From Acinetobacter sp. WCHAc010034 (GTDB taxonomy: Bacteria; Pseudomonadota; Gammaproteobacteria; Pseudomonadales; Moraxellaceae): a DNA stretch of 64,000 nt. The stretch is taken from assembly GCF_001696615.3 (NCBI RefSeq), contig NZ_CP032279.1, positions 2,542,001 to 2,606,000 on the forward strand, in the 5' to 3' direction. Every line of letters starts with the position of its first letter. Positions within the stretch are counted from its first letter, which is position 1. Below the pieces are notes generated by a model, which was given only the letters and a program-made list of their open reading frames with translations, ran no database searches and was not told the DNA's origin. The position numbers and the translations under genes were made by a program. Shown piece by piece: positions 8,280 to 17,827 of the stretch.

Positions 8280-9119
8280 GGGCGTGTTCTCATTTGAAGA
8301 ATGGATTTTAAAGACTTAAAATAATATTCCAAATTACTTGTATTTCAATATTATTCAATGGCACGTACTCTTTTAACAGATAATATTTGGCAGCAAATCC
8401 AGGATACAATGCGATTGCACGGTTGCTACTGTTCAAAGAATAGTAGAAATATCATGGAAGCTATCTTATGGAAACTGCGTACAGGCGCGACATGGCGTGA
8501 TATTCCTCAAGAATTTTGTCCTTGGCAAACTGCTTATAATCGTTTTAATCGTTGGGCAAGTAAGGGATTGTGGAATAAATTTTTTTTAGATTACGAGGCG
8601 TCTTGGATCAAGAATGGGTATTCATTGACGGAAGCTACATACGCGTGCATCAGCATGCAAGTGGAGCTCGGAATGGTTTCGAAAGAGCAATTGGACAATC
8701 ACGTGGTGGGCGAACAACAAAAATACATCTTGCAACCGACGCGAATGGATTACCGATTGATTTTAAAATCACTGGGGGTCAAGTCCACGATAGCCAAGTT
8801 GCAGAGCAATTGATAGAGGTTGTAGAAGAAGCAGATTATTTAATTGCAGATAAGGGATATGATGCTGAGACCATCAGAATATTTATTAAAAATAAAAATA
8901 TGATCCCAATTATTCCAATGAGATCAAATAGTAAAAGATTAAATAAAGAATTTGATAAATATCTATATCGATTAAGGCATTTAGTTGAGAATGCGTTTGC
9001 GAGGTTAAAACATTTTCGAGCGATTGCAACCCGATTTGATAAGCTTGCACGAAATTATCAGTCTATGATTTACATTGCTTGCATGTTTATTTGGTGCAAA
9101 GCCAAATGAGGACACGCCC
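8280..9119 (+). mobile_element. IS5-family (IS427-like) insertion sequence, 840 bp
   Basis: Terminal inverted repeats GGGCGTGTTCTCATTTG (8280-8296) and its near-perfect complement at 9103-9119 (one mismatch) bound two overlapping frames encoding a DDE transposase. TA is duplicated on both sides (8278-8279 and 9120-9121). The size and the two-frame organisation fit the IS427 subgroup of IS5. Removing the element and one TA restores the palindrome TAAATTCTAGAATTTA as target. Confidence 0.88.
8358..9109 (+). CDS. IS5-family transposase, two frames joined by -1 frameshift
   Basis: The upstream frame (8358-8813) encodes the N-terminal helix-turn-helix half (ILWKLRTGATWRDIPQ). The downstream frame supplies the catalytic half (VFIDGSYIRVHQHASGA, LIADKGYDAE, RHLVENAFARLKHF). 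A run of eight T at 8580-8587 gives a slippery T TTT TTT site. A -1 slip there moves translation into the second frame, which is open from that point (RLRGVLDQEWVF) to the TGA at 9107-9109 inside the right inverted repeat. With the shift, the DDE residues (first D in FIDGS, second in ADKGYD, E in VENAFAR) are all present, so the element may be active. Confidence 0.85.
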
Positions 9120-9129
9120 TAGAATTTAA

Positions 9130-9163
9130 AAAGAAAAAGCCAGTCAGTTTCTTAATTGACTGG
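9130..9163 (-). terminator. Terminator-like hairpin downstream of the glycerophosphodiesterase
   Basis: Inverted repeat CCAGTCA (9140-9146) / TGACTGG (9157-9163). Read on the minus strand it is followed by CTTTTTCTTTTT. A second hairpin with TGCAGGGCTTTT sits at 9169-9189. Confidence 0.55.
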
Positions 9164-9213
9164 TATCGCTGCATCTCTGCAGGGCTTTTCATTAAAAAAC
9201 GGTTTTGAAACTG

Positions 9214-9924
9214 TCATAAATGCTGCAGCATCATTTTGGGGAAGTCGGTAATCAGCCCGTCAATGCCTAAGCCGCGCAATTGCTGCGCGCGCTCAATATT
9301 ATTGACCGTCCAGACGCTGACGGCTAAACCCGCCTGCTGCGTTGCCCGGATGATTTCCGGCGTAGCCAGCCGGTCCATCCAGCCGATTTGGCAGCAGCCG
9401 AATGCCAAAGCCTGCGCAATCGCCTGTTCTCCGCTGTCACCCTCAATCAGCAGGCCCCGCCTGAAAGCGCTGTTCTGCCGGATTAAAGCCTGATGGATTT
9501 TCAGGTCAAAACTGGTGATCACCGCCGTGCGTTCAAAGCCTTGCAGCTGCTTCTGCAGTTCGGTGACCAGCCTTTCAGCCTGCTGCGCGCTTTCGACCGC
9601 CTTAACTTCAACTTCAAGATGCTCAAAGTCATGCATGATCCGCAATGCATCGCGCAGGGCCGGGGTGGCCTGCCTGTCCCAGTCCATCCAGATATGGGCC
9701 TGATTAAACGGCGCAAGTTCTGTGCTGGCGCATTCGTAGAGGCTTTTGTCTATGCCTGCGGTTCTGAGGAAATTGTCATCATGCATAATCACCAGCTCGC
9801 CGTCTTTGAGCTGGCGCACGTCGAACTCGGCCGCGCGGATGCCCAAGCCGTGAATATACTGAAAACCGCCTAAAGTATTTTCAGGCGCTTCACCGCGGGC
9901 GCCGCGGTGTCCGATGATTCTCAT
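9214..9924 (-). CDS. Glycerophosphodiester phosphodiesterase
   Basis: 236-residue GDPD TIM-barrel enzyme that splits glycerophosphodiesters into glycerol-3-phosphate and an alcohol. Family signature is intact: IGHRGARGEAPENTLGGF at the N-terminus (catalytic His and metal-binding Glu), HDDNFLRT (about residues 48-55, second catalytic His) and LEVEVK (metal-binding Glu). The C-terminal VSVWTVNN and GIDGLITDFP blocks are also typical. No signal peptide, so it is probably cytosolic, like UgpQ. It has the length of the short bacterial GDPDs. Confidence 0.92.
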   Translation of the reverse strand: MRIIGHRGARGEAPENTLGGFQYIHGLGIRAAEFDVRQLKDGELVIMHDDNFLRTAGIDKSLYECASTELAPFNQAHIWMDWDRQATPALRDALRIMHDFEHLEVEVKAVESAQQAERLVTELQKQLQGFERTAVITSFDLKIHQALIRQNSAFRRGLLIEGDSGEQAIAQALAFGCCQIGWMDRLATPEIIRATQQAGLAVSVWTVNNIERAQQLRGLGIDGLITDFPKMMLQHL

Positions 9925-10041
9925 GCTTGCCGCCTTAGTGTGAGCTGGAAATTTGATTATGCCGTGACGGAGGCTGAGCGCGGCTTGGCCATGCGCAAGC
10001 CGTCAAGCTCAGTCCATTTAAAGATCAATTTAGCATTAACC

Positions 10042-10620
10042 TTAAATAGTTTCGTTGATATTTTTTTGCCACAGCACTTCCGAACCGCCTTCGGCGCGCT
10101 GCAGGGCGCGCGATGCGACAAACAGCCAGTCGGACAGGCGGTTCAGCAGCTGCAGGGCGGTTGCCTGAATGTTCTGATCGCGGGCCTGCACAGACATTAA
10201 TGCGCGTTCCGCACGGCGGCAGACTGCGCGGGCCTGATGCGCATAGCTGCACGCCAGCGTTCCTGAAGGCAGGATAAAATCTTTCAGCATCGGCAGGCTT
10301 TCATTCATGCGGTCGATTTCTTTTTCCAGAAACTCAACGCAGACCGGCTGCAGCAGGGTGTAGTTGGGAATGCAGACTTCACCGCCAAGGTCAAACAGCC
10401 AGTGCTGAATCAGGCTCAGCGATTTGTCCCAGGCCGCTTCATCTGCAATTGCGCTGGCCGCAATCTGCGAGCGCAGAATGCCGACGCAGGCATTCAGTTC
10501 ATCGACATCGCCTAAGGCGCCAATGCGCAAATCATCTTTGGCAACGCGTGAACCGTCGCCTAGGCCGGTGGTGCCTGAGTCGCCTGTGCGGGTGTAAATT
10601 TTGCTTAAACGGTGGCCCAT
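10042..10620 (-). CDS. Cob(I)alamin adenosyltransferase, PduO type
   Basis: 192 residues. It transfers the adenosyl group of ATP to cob(I)alamin to make coenzyme B12. The N-terminal ATP-binding signature KIYTRTGDSGTTGLGDGSRV and the helical-bundle motifs VDELNACVG and ARAVCRRAERAL are characteristic of PduO-type enzymes. It lies directly upstream of, and divergent from, the riboswitch-btuB unit, so the two genes form a cobalamin salvage neighbourhood: BtuB brings corrinoid in and this enzyme adenosylates it. Confidence 0.93.
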   Translation of the reverse strand: MGHRLSKIYTRTGDSGTTGLGDGSRVAKDDLRIGALGDVDELNACVGILRSQIAASAIADEAAWDKSLSLIQHWLFDLGGEVCIPNYTLLQPVCVEFLEKEIDRMNESLPMLKDFILPSGTLACSYAHQARAVCRRAERALMSVQARDQNIQATALQLLNRLSDWLFVASRALQRAEGGSEVLWQKNINETI

Positions 10621-10787
10621 GCTGTATTCCTTAAAGGTTTGAAAGTCTGTATCTGTGAATAAAAAAGGATAATGCCATAGTCTGGCGCGGCAATGAATAA
10701 ACAGCGCAGCGCAAATTTTTTGATGCGGTCAGATTCAGCTTGACTTCAAGTCTGCTAAAAATTACTCTGCCTGCGCTTCAGGTGCTT

Positions 10788-10890
10788 CCATATGCGAAGT
10801 GAAACTGGGAAGTCAGTCAAACGCTGACACTGCCCCCGCAACGGTGAATAGGGTTTACCCTTAAGTCCGGAGACCGGCCTGATGCAACCT
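10788..10890 (+). promoter_or_regulatory. Cobalamin riboswitch
   Basis: Conserved aptamer segments occur in order: GGTGCTTCC, then GAAACTGGGAAGT, then the hallmark TGCCCCCGCAACGGT, then TAAGTCCGGAGACCGGCC and a B12-box end TGATGCAAC. It precedes btuB by about 120 bases. Adenosylcobalamin binding is expected to shut off btuB expression, as for most btuB leaders. Confidence 0.92.
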
Positions 10891-11010
10891 TCATATAATG
10901 CGGCGGGCGTTAGACAGGGATTGCATACTTTTTTGTATTGCTTACCCGTAATCCGCCTATGCGTTATCCATTTATATATTCGCACGGGCGGTGCGATTGG
11001 GGAATACAGC

Positions 11011-12879
11011 ATGCATCCTATCTCAAAGACCTTCTTGGGTTCTCTTTTTATTTTGTCGCCACTTTCAGCTGCAATGGCTGATGAGGCAGTTCAGCAATTT
11101 CCAGTGATTAAAAATACGGTAGCCAACCTTGTTGAGCAAGACTCGCAGAAAACTTTGGCTGCCGTGACGGTTATTGACCGTGAAGAAATTGAGCGTAAGC
11201 AGTATTCCACTTTATTGGAAGCCTTGAAAACTGTACCTGGCATTTCTCTTGCTGCCAATGGCGGGTGGGGAACGACATCTTCAGTTTCTATACGGGGAAC
11301 CAAAGCAAGTCAAATTCTGGTATTAATTGACGGGCAAAAAGTTGGATCAGCAACGACTGGTCAGACTGCTTTTGAACATATTCCGTTAGAGCAAATTGAA
11401 CGTATTGAAGTTTTACGCGGAGCGCGCTCAAGCTTATACGGTTCTGAAGCAGTAGGCGGCGTAATTCAGATTTTTACTCGTAAAGCATCTCAGGATAGTG
11501 TAAAGCCATTTGCATCATTCACCTATGGTTCGCATGAAACTTATCAAGGGAATGCTGGTGTTAATATTAAAAGCGGTAATGGCTGGGTAACAGCAAGCTT
11601 AGCTGGCTTAAAAACGCAAGGTATTGATGCAACATCAAAACCTGTTGAGCTTGATAAAGATGGCTATGAGAATAAATCTGCTTCTATTAAAGGCGGATAT
11701 AAATTCTCAGAGCAGTTAAAGGTTGAGGCAAATGCATTAACTGCCCAAGGTGAGAATGAGTATGATGGGGGAATAGACCCATATTCTGAAACTCAGCAAA
11801 ATGTTTATGGCGCGGCTTTAACTTATCAGCCAGCTGAAAGCTGGATCTCTGAATTGCGAATTGGTCAAACTGAAGATAAATTAAAAGGTTTTGATAATAA
11901 TAAATTTTCTTATGAAATTAATACGGAAAGACAAAATGCAGGTTTGCTGAATACTTTTAAAGTTAATTCTGACCATACATTAATGTTTGGCGTGGACTAT
12001 CAAAATGATCAGGTCTCTGGCAATACGCATTATGATGTAGATGAGCGCGATAACCTTGGATATTTTGCACAGTATCTGGGCGCATTTGGCAATTTTGATG
12101 TGCAGGGCGCTATTCGACTAGATGATAATGAGCAATTTGGTGAACATACTACAGGTAATGCAAGTTTAGGTTATCAATTTAGTCCAGCGCTGCAAACATA
12201 TATTAGTTATGGCAAGGCATTTAAGGCGCCGACATTTAATGATTTGTACTATCCAGCATATGCTTCGGAATATAATGGCTATACGTGGAGCGGTGTATCA
12301 AATCCTAACTTGAAGCCTGAAGAATCTGAAAATTATGAAATTGGATTTAAAGGCGCTTTATCATCGGTTTCTTATGAGTTGACTGGTTTCTATAATGAAA
12401 TTGATCATAAAATCACACTGGAAAAAACTTATACTCCAACAGGTGAACACAGCACCCCTATAAATATTGATAAGGCGCGAATCAAAGGCATTGAATTGTC
12501 TTTGGGGCAGAATTTGAATAATTTTATGTGGAATATGAACTACACATATCAAGAACCTGAAAATCGCAGCGGCGTAAATAATGGCAAGAAAATTGCCAAT
12601 ATTCCGCAGCAATTATTCAATTTATCTGCTGACTATGAAATGGATCAATGGATTGTCGGCGGTTCTGTACACGCAGAGGATAAGCGTTATAGTGCAGACA
12701 ATAAAACTTATTTAGGTTCATTTGCGACTGCTGACACGCGTGTAACTTATCAGGCAACCCCTGAATTCAGTATTCAAGCAAAATTAGCAAATATTTTTGA
12801 TAAACAGTATCAAACAGTTAATGGCTATAACCAAGACGGCCGCACCGCTTGGGTAACTTTGCGCTATGCAATGAAATAA
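11011..12879 (+). CDS. btuB: TonB-dependent vitamin B12 receptor BtuB
   Basis: About 622 residues from the ATG at 11011; the frame extends upstream into the riboswitch leader, but the signal peptide (MHPISKTFLGSLF...AAMA) starts here after a GGGGAA ribosome-binding site. A plug domain follows (VTVIDREEIERKQYSTLLEAL, VSIRGTKASQILVLIDGQKV, IEVLRGARSSLYGSEAVGGV), then a 22-strand-type barrel. Blocks such as SYGKAFKAPTFNDLYYP and NPNLKPEESENYEIGFKG are typical of BtuB. The chain ends LRYAMK rather than in the usual terminal aromatic residue. Codon use is clearly AT-richer than neighbouring genes, suggesting separate acquisition. Confidence 0.93.
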   Translation: MHPISKTFLGSLFILSPLSAAMADEAVQQFPVIKNTVANLVEQDSQKTLAAVTVIDREEIERKQYSTLLEALKTVPGISLAANGGWGTTSSVSIRGTKASQILVLIDGQKVGSATTGQTAFEHIPLEQIERIEVLRGARSSLYGSEAVGGVIQIFTRKASQDSVKPFASFTYGSHETYQGNAGVNIKSGNGWVTASLAGLKTQGIDATSKPVELDKDGYENKSASIKGGYKFSEQLKVEANALTAQGENEYDGGIDPYSETQQNVYGAALTYQPAESWISELRIGQTEDKLKGFDNNKFSYEINTERQNAGLLNTFKVNSDHTLMFGVDYQNDQVSGNTHYDVDERDNLGYFAQYLGAFGNFDVQGAIRLDDNEQFGEHTTGNASLGYQFSPALQTYISYGKAFKAPTFNDLYYPAYASEYNGYTWSGVSNPNLKPEESENYEIGFKGALSSVSYELTGFYNEIDHKITLEKTYTPTGEHSTPINIDKARIKGIELSLGQNLNNFMWNMNYTYQEPENRSGVNNGKKIANIPQQLFNLSADYEMDQWIVGGSVHAEDKRYSADNKTYLGSFATADTRVTYQATPEFSIQAKLANIFDKQYQTVNGYNQDGRTAWVTLRYAMK

Positions 12880-12894
12880 TCATTTGAAGCATGC

Positions 12895-12920
12895 AAAAGC
12901 CCTGATGACTCAGGGCTTTT
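12895..12920. terminator. Terminator after btuB
   Basis: Perfect stem AAAAGCCCTG / CAGGGCTTTT with a six-base loop, 15 bases after the btuB stop. Confidence 0.85.
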
Positions 12921-13044
12921 GTGTTTTCATAAGCAGATAAAGCTGTCGAATTTGCACGCAGCAGTTCAAAATTGCATTACAATAATTTGCCCTCAAAATA
13001 GATGAATCGGCAATTCAAAATACACCGCCATAAATAGAGCAATC

Positions 13045-13713
13045 ATGATGCGAACCCGTGCCAAAATCTGCGGCCTGACCCGGCCGCAGGATATACAGTC
13101 TGCTGTCCATGCAGGCGCAGACGCAATTGGCTTGGTTTTTTATCCGCCCAGCCCGCGCAGCGTGACAGCGGAGCAGGCCAAGGCATTGATGCGGCATATT
13201 CCCGCCTATGTGCAGAGCGTTGGCCTTTTTGTAAATGCTTCTGCCGATGAAATTGAAGCTGTGCTGAAAGAAGTGCCTTTGGACATGCTCCAGTTTCATG
13301 GCGATGAAACCGTAGCCCAATGCGCAGCTATTGCTGAGCGGACTGGACGGCGCTGGTATAAAGCCCTTCAGGTCAAGCCTGAGCTGGATCTCATAGAAAC
13401 CATAAAAAATTATCAACAAGCAGGCGCAAGTGCAGTACTCTTAGACGCTTGGCATCCTGAGCTGAAAGGCGGAACAGGGCACAGCTTTGACTGGTCGCAG
13501 TTCCCCAAACTCGATATCCCTTTAATTTTGGCAGGCGGCTTAAAGCCTGAAAATGTTGAAGACGCCATAAAGACGACGCAAGCATTTGCGGTCGATGTCA
13601 GCGGAGGCGTAGAGTCCGCAAAAGGTATCAAAGACCAACAACTCATTGAACAGTTTATGCAAGGAGTCCAACGTGGATCAGCAAAGTACAAATCACAACA
13701 GTCAGGTGATTGA
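13045..13713 (+). CDS. trpF: Phosphoribosylanthranilate isomerase
   Basis: 222-residue TIM-barrel enzyme of tryptophan synthesis (isomerises phosphoribosylanthranilate to CdRP). Signatures: [20 protein letters not shown] with the catalytic Cys, [28 protein letters not shown] with the catalytic Asp, [13 protein letters not shown] and the phosphate-binding VDVSGGVES. Two adjacent ATGs at 13045 and 13048 are possible starts. The 3' end overlaps trpB by about 41 bases, indicating translational coupling. Confidence 0.95.
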   Translation: MMRTRAKICGLTRPQDIQSAVHAGADAIGLVFYPPSPRSVTAEQAKALMRHIPAYVQSVGLFVNASADEIEAVLKEVPLDMLQFHGDETVAQCAAIAERTGRRWYKALQVKPELDLIETIKNYQQAGASAVLLDAWHPELKGGTGHSFDWSQFPKLDIPLILAGGLKPENVEDAIKTTQAFAVDVSGGVESAKGIKDQQLIEQFMQGVQRGSAKYKSQQSGD

Positions 13714-14917
13714 CTATACCCAGTTCCCGGATAAACGCGGGCATTTCGGTATCCATGGCGGACGTTTTGTGTCAGAAACGCTGATGGCGGCATTAGAAGA
13801 CTTGGAAAAGCTTTATTTCCGCATGAAAGATGATGCCCAGTTTCTGGCAGAATTCGACCGCGACCTCGCCTACTATGTAGGCCGTCCTAGTCCTCTATAT
13901 TATGCTGAACGATGGTCAAAAGAGTTGGGCGGCGCGCAAATTTACTTAAAGCGCGAAGACTTGAACCATACCGGCTCGCATAAAGTCAACAACACCATTG
14001 GGCAGGCTTTGCTGGCAAAACTGTCCGGCAAAAAACGCATTATTGCCGAAACTGGCGCAGGCCAGCATGGCGTTGCCACGGCGACCATTGCGGCGCGCTT
14101 AGGGCTGGAATGTGTGGTATTCATGGGCGCAGAAGATGTCAAGCGCCAAGCCATGAACGTGTACCGCATGCGTTTGCTGGGCGCGACCGTTGTGCCGGTG
14201 GAAAGCGGCTCAAAAACCCTGAAAGACGCCATGAACGAAGCCATGCGCGACTGGGTGACCAATGTCGATTCAACCTATTATGTAATTGGCACGGTGGCAG
14301 GCCCGCATCCGTATCCGCAGCTGGTGCGTGATTTTCAGTCGATCATTGGCCGTGAAGCGCGCAAGCAGATTCAGGAACAGGCTGGCCGCCTGCCGGATGC
14401 CTTGGTCGCCTGTGTCGGCGGCGGCTCCAATGCCATGGGCCTGTTCTATCCGTTCCTGAATGATGCAGATGTGAAAATGTACGGTGTGGAAGCTGCCGGC
14501 TACGGCATTGAAACCGGCAAGCACTCTGCGCCGCTGAACGCCGGCCATGTCGGCGTGCTGCACGGCAACCGCACTTACCTGATGTCGGATGAGCAGGGCC
14601 AGATTATTGAAACCCATTCAATTTCTGCCGGCCTGGACTATCCGGGCGTAGGCCCGGAGCACAGCTTCCTGAAAGATATGCACCGCGTTGAGTATGTGCC
14701 GATCAATGACAATGAGGCGCTGCAGGGCTTCCGCGACTTAACCCATATCGAAGGCATTATCCCAGCGCTGGAAAGCTCGCATGCGATGGCCTATGTCACT
14801 AAGCTTGCGCCGACAATGGATAAGGATCAGATCATTATTGCCACGGTTTCCGGCCGCGGTGATAAGGACTTGATGACGGTTGCGCGCATTGATGGCGTGG
14901 AAATGGTGGAGATGTAA
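13673..14917 (+). CDS. trpB: Tryptophan synthase beta subunit
   Basis: 414 residues from a GTG at 13673. AAGGAG at 13661-13666 sits six bases before this codon, deciding the start against an in-frame ATG at 13646. PLP enzyme that joins indole and serine. The PLP-lysine block is [10 protein letters not shown]; the glycine-rich phosphate loop is [20 protein letters not shown] and [16 protein letters not shown] are further signatures. It overlaps the 3' end of trpF. Its partner trpA is about 6 kb downstream, separated by five unrelated genes. Confidence 0.96.
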   Translation: MDQQSTNHNSQVIDYTQFPDKRGHFGIHGGRFVSETLMAALEDLEKLYFRMKDDAQFLAEFDRDLAYYVGRPSPLYYAERWSKELGGAQIYLKREDLNHTGSHKVNNTIGQALLAKLSGKKRIIAETGAGQHGVATATIAARLGLECVVFMGAEDVKRQAMNVYRMRLLGATVVPVESGSKTLKDAMNEAMRDWVTNVDSTYYVIGTVAGPHPYPQLVRDFQSIIGREARKQIQEQAGRLPDALVACVGGGSNAMGLFYPFLNDADVKMYGVEAAGYGIETGKHSAPLNAGHVGVLHGNRTYLMSDEQGQIIETHSISAGLDYPGVGPEHSFLKDMHRVEYVPINDNEALQGFRDLTHIEGIIPALESSHAMAYVTKLAPTMDKDQIIIATVSGRGDKDLMTVARIDGVEMVEM

Positions 14918-14952
14918 ATCTTTCCTGCATGCTTGAAGTGCAAATCAATGAA

Positions 14953-14986
14953 AACCGCGTTCAGGCAGCTGGGCGCGGTTTTTTTA
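14953..14986 (+). terminator. Terminator after trpB
   Basis: Stem AACCGCG / CGCGGTT with a loop of 14 bases followed by a run of seven T. Confidence 0.8.
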
Positions 14987-15176
14987 TGCGCGCCTTAAGG
15001 CCGGCAGGGATGCCAGCTTATCCTTAGCCATCACGGCAATGGCGCCGTGCATGGGCAGCAGAAGGCTTTTGCCTGCGCCAAGGCATTTAAATTTCTGCTG
15101 TTCAAATTATGAATGCAATTTGCGTGCATCCGCTATGATCGCTAAGCTTAATATTTGAAAAATGAAAGGAAATAAA

Positions 15177-15692
15177 ATGCCCAGCCTATTTGTTGTGATG
15201 CTCGGCGGCCGCCATGCGCGCGCCAACACAGAAGTGCATGATGTGGTTTTAGCCGCTGGCGATTCGCTGGAAGAGGTTTATCCGCAGCTGAAAAATGCAT
15301 GGTTTGGCGAACAGAAAGGCCTGCATATTGATGCATGGGCGCAGGTCAACGGCCTGCAATCTGAAGGCAGAAACTATCAAATCCATTTTGCCGATGCTCA
15401 GCCCAGCCCGGCGGATAAAAAGCTCTGGCTGATTAATCTGGGCGGCTACGATGCGCGTGAATTCGGCGAACTGCACCGCTATGTGCTGGTGGCGGCGCAA
15501 GATGCGCCGGCAGCCAAACAGCGCGGCAAGGCGCATTTCGCCGAGCATTGGCAAAAGCAGCATACTGACTGCGTGCTGGAGGTGGATGACTGCATTGCGG
15601 TGGATCAGGTGCATGGGCGCTATATTCAGCTGATTGAAGGCGGATTTGCGGGAAACCGCTGGGAGAACACCTACCTGACAATAGGCGGATAA
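15177..15692 (+). CDS. DUF1543-domain protein
   Basis: 171 residues from ATG 15177 (AAAGGA precedes it by about six bases; an earlier in-frame ATG at 15162 lacks a ribosome-binding site). Family pattern: LFVVMLGGRHARANTEVHDVV, WFGEQKGLHIDAWAQVNGL, LWLINLGGYDAREFGELH and KAHFAEHW. Two related repeats of alpha/beta character seem present. Function of DUF1543 proteins is unknown; cytosolic, no signal peptide. It stands alone between trpB and a DUF2804 gene. Confidence 0.8.
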   Translation: MPSLFVVMLGGRHARANTEVHDVVLAAGDSLEEVYPQLKNAWFGEQKGLHIDAWAQVNGLQSEGRNYQIHFADAQPSPADKKLWLINLGGYDAREFGELHRYVLVAAQDAPAAKQRGKAHFAEHWQKQHTDCVLEVDDCIAVDQVHGRYIQLIEGGFAGNRWENTYLTIGG

Positions 15693-15876
15693 AACCGCCT
15701 TGATGCTGGCCCGAGTAAAATAAAACCAAAAAATATTATTTTGACCTGCGCGGGATATCCTATATATTTTTCCTGATTTTCGGCGGAAAACAGATGCTTA
15801 GACTGTTCAGCCTAAAAAATACAGGCATAATAAGCATAAGGATTTTCAGATAAATTTATTCCATGGATATGAATAA

Positions 15877-16869
15877 ATGGATTTAATACAGCCCAATGGA
15901 CAGCCGAATTACGGCCGTTTCAGCGCTTTGCCGCGGCAGATTGACCTGAATCAGTATGTCTACAAAACCCCCTACGGCAAAGTGCTGACGGGCTGGCGCA
16001 AGCGCTTAAAATATAAAAAATTCAAATTCTGCTGCATTCAGCATCAGCACTACACGATTGGACTGGCGATTGCCGATATTGCATGGGCAGGGCACGGCTT
16101 TGTCTACATTTATGACCATTTGAAAAATGAGGTCACGGAATGGAATGCCATCAATTTTCTTTCGCTGAATACCGTGCTGGATGAGCAGCCCCTATACAGC
16201 CAGAGCCATTTTGCAAAATCCGGAATTCAGATTGATGTGCAGCATGCCAACGGTGTGCGCTACATTCAGGTCAGCAAGCACGGCGAGCTGCAGCTGAGCG
16301 CCCGCATTTTCTGCGCCGGCACTGACCCGCTCAGCATGTGCAGCCCGACCGGCATTAACGGCTGGACTTATACGCAGAAGCTGACCACGCTGGGCTGCGA
16401 AGGCTTTTTTAAAAACCGGCAGGGCGAAGTCATTCAGTTCAATGAGCGCACTTTTGCATCCCTGGATGACACCTGCGGCTTTCTGCGCCCGGAAACGGCG
16501 TGGTTCTGGCTGTCCTGCAATTTCTGGGATGCGCAAAACCGCCGGATCGGGCTGAATCTGGCTTCGGGCGTGAATGAAAGCTTCGGCAATGAAAACTGCT
16601 TATGGATTAATGGCGTACTGTATCCGGTGGCCGATGTGCTGTTCCAGCAGCAGGATGAAGACCAGTGGAGCATCCGCTCTTTGGACGGCGGGCTGAATTT
16701 GCAGGTCAGCACCGGCTGGCGCCGCTATGAAAACCTGAATTTAAGGCTGGTCGGCAGCCAGTTCAGCCAGTGGCAGGCCAAAATCAGCGGCACCATTCAG
16801 CAGGATGATCAGGAAATCGTGCTGCTGAATGAATATGGCCTGCTGGAGCAGCATTATGCCAAGTGGTAA
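15877..16869 (+). CDS. DUF2804-domain protein
   Basis: 330 residues with the DUF2804 arrangement: an N-terminal GRFSALP segment, KYKKFKFCCIQHQHYTIGLAIADIAW-like strands split over residues 44-70, then GTDPLSMCSPTGINGWTYTQ and RPETAWFWLSCNFWDA. Family members are beta-rich and of unknown biochemical role, some resembling lipocalin-like or glycan-binding folds. No signal peptide or membrane segment is seen. The upstream 180 bases are AT-rich and may hold its promoter. It is convergent with the hydrolase gene. Confidence 0.78.
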   Translation: MDLIQPNGQPNYGRFSALPRQIDLNQYVYKTPYGKVLTGWRKRLKYKKFKFCCIQHQHYTIGLAIADIAWAGHGFVYIYDHLKNEVTEWNAINFLSLNTVLDEQPLYSQSHFAKSGIQIDVQHANGVRYIQVSKHGELQLSARIFCAGTDPLSMCSPTGINGWTYTQKLTTLGCEGFFKNRQGEVIQFNERTFASLDDTCGFLRPETAWFWLSCNFWDAQNRRIGLNLASGVNESFGNENCLWINGVLYPVADVLFQQQDEDQWSIRSLDGGLNLQVSTGWRRYENLNLRLVGSQFSQWQAKISGTIQQDDQEIVLLNEYGLLEQHYAKW

Positions 16870-16948
16870 TCCATTGCCGGCTTAAGCCATTGATCGGCGG
16901 AAAGCAGCCTTGGGCGGATGCCGGAGCAGCAGGCTGATCCGGCATTTT

Positions 16949-17827
16949 TCAGCGAGCCGCCTGCCAAAAGGCTTCGCCGGCCTGAATCGGGTCGCCGGTT
17001 TCCTGCAGGGCCTGCACCCAGACCTCATACTGCGCAATCAGCGGATGCTGGCTGGGGTGGAAATCCGGCTTGAACCAGTCCAGATACTGCCGGCGCATCC
17101 TGCTTAGCACGCCGTTTTTGCCGAAGAACCACGGCAGGCCCCGCAGGTTCATCTGCAGGCGCTCGCGCAGGCTGAAGCCGTCATGCCTGAGCATCACATT
17201 GGTGCGGTACAGGGTAAAGCCCAGCATTAGCGCGGTGGTGATCGCCAATGCGCTGCGCCGGGTGAGTTCGGGCACATTGCCGGCCTGTTTCATCACATCA
17301 AAAGCCACATCGCGGTGCTCCATTTCTTCAATGGCATGCCATGCAAACAAGGCGCGCACGTAAGGATGGGCGCTGCGCAAGGTATCCCGGCTGCCGAAAA
17401 AGGTTTCCGCCATCAGCGCGGTCAAATGCTCCGCGGCGGCCGTCATGGCGATATTGTACTGCGCGGAGCGGTGCTGCAGCTCAAACCTGAAGATCCGGTT
17501 CAGGCGAGCAATGAACTGATCGACAGGCATGCCTTGGGTTTTCATCACCTGATTCATTTTGTCATGCGCCATGCCGTGCTGCGCTTCCTGACGGATGAAA
17601 TCCGCCACGCGCTGCTGCAGGCCGGGGTCGGCAATCTGATCCCGGAACAGGCGCACGGATTCAATAAAATAGCGTTCGCCGTCCGGAAAGGTCAGGCTCA
17701 GCGCGTCAAACATGCGGGTCAGGTAAGGGTCGCCGCCGAACCAGAAGCGCGGGACTTGATCCAGCTTGAAGTTCAGCTGGGTGCGGACGACAGGGCTGGC
17801 CTGCGGATAATGGGCATTGGCATTCAT
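16949..17827 (-). CDS. Predicted metal-dependent hydrolase (PF10118 family)
   Basis: 292 residues, mostly helical. Conserved acidic/His pairs expected of this ferritin-like metal-binding family are visible: RQEAQHGMAHD (about residue 80), AAAEHLTALMAETF (about 128) and WHAIEEMEHRDVAFDVM (about 166-182). These are likely di-metal ligands. The true reaction is unknown. It is divergent from the AraC-type regulator at 17995; such pairs are common, and the regulator may control this gene. Convergent with the DUF2804 gene. Confidence 0.8.
   Translation of the reverse strand: MNANAHYPQASPVVRTQLNFKLDQVPRFWFGGDPYLTRMFDALSLTFPDGERYFIESVRLFRDQIADPGLQQRVADFIRQEAQHGMAHDKMNQVMKTQGMPVDQFIARLNRIFRFELQHRSAQYNIAMTAAAEHLTALMAETFFGSRDTLRSAHPYVRALFAWHAIEEMEHRDVAFDVMKQAGNVPELTRRSALAITTALMLGFTLYRTNVMLRHDGFSLRERLQMNLRGLPWFFGKNGVLSRMRRQYLDWFKPDFHPSQHPLIAQYEVWVQALQETGDPIQAGEAFWQAAR

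Noticed and set aside
8032..8311. Two overlapping short open frames left of the IS5-like element
   Set aside because: They read across the small palindromes, show no domain and run into the IS end; treated as non-coding spacer.
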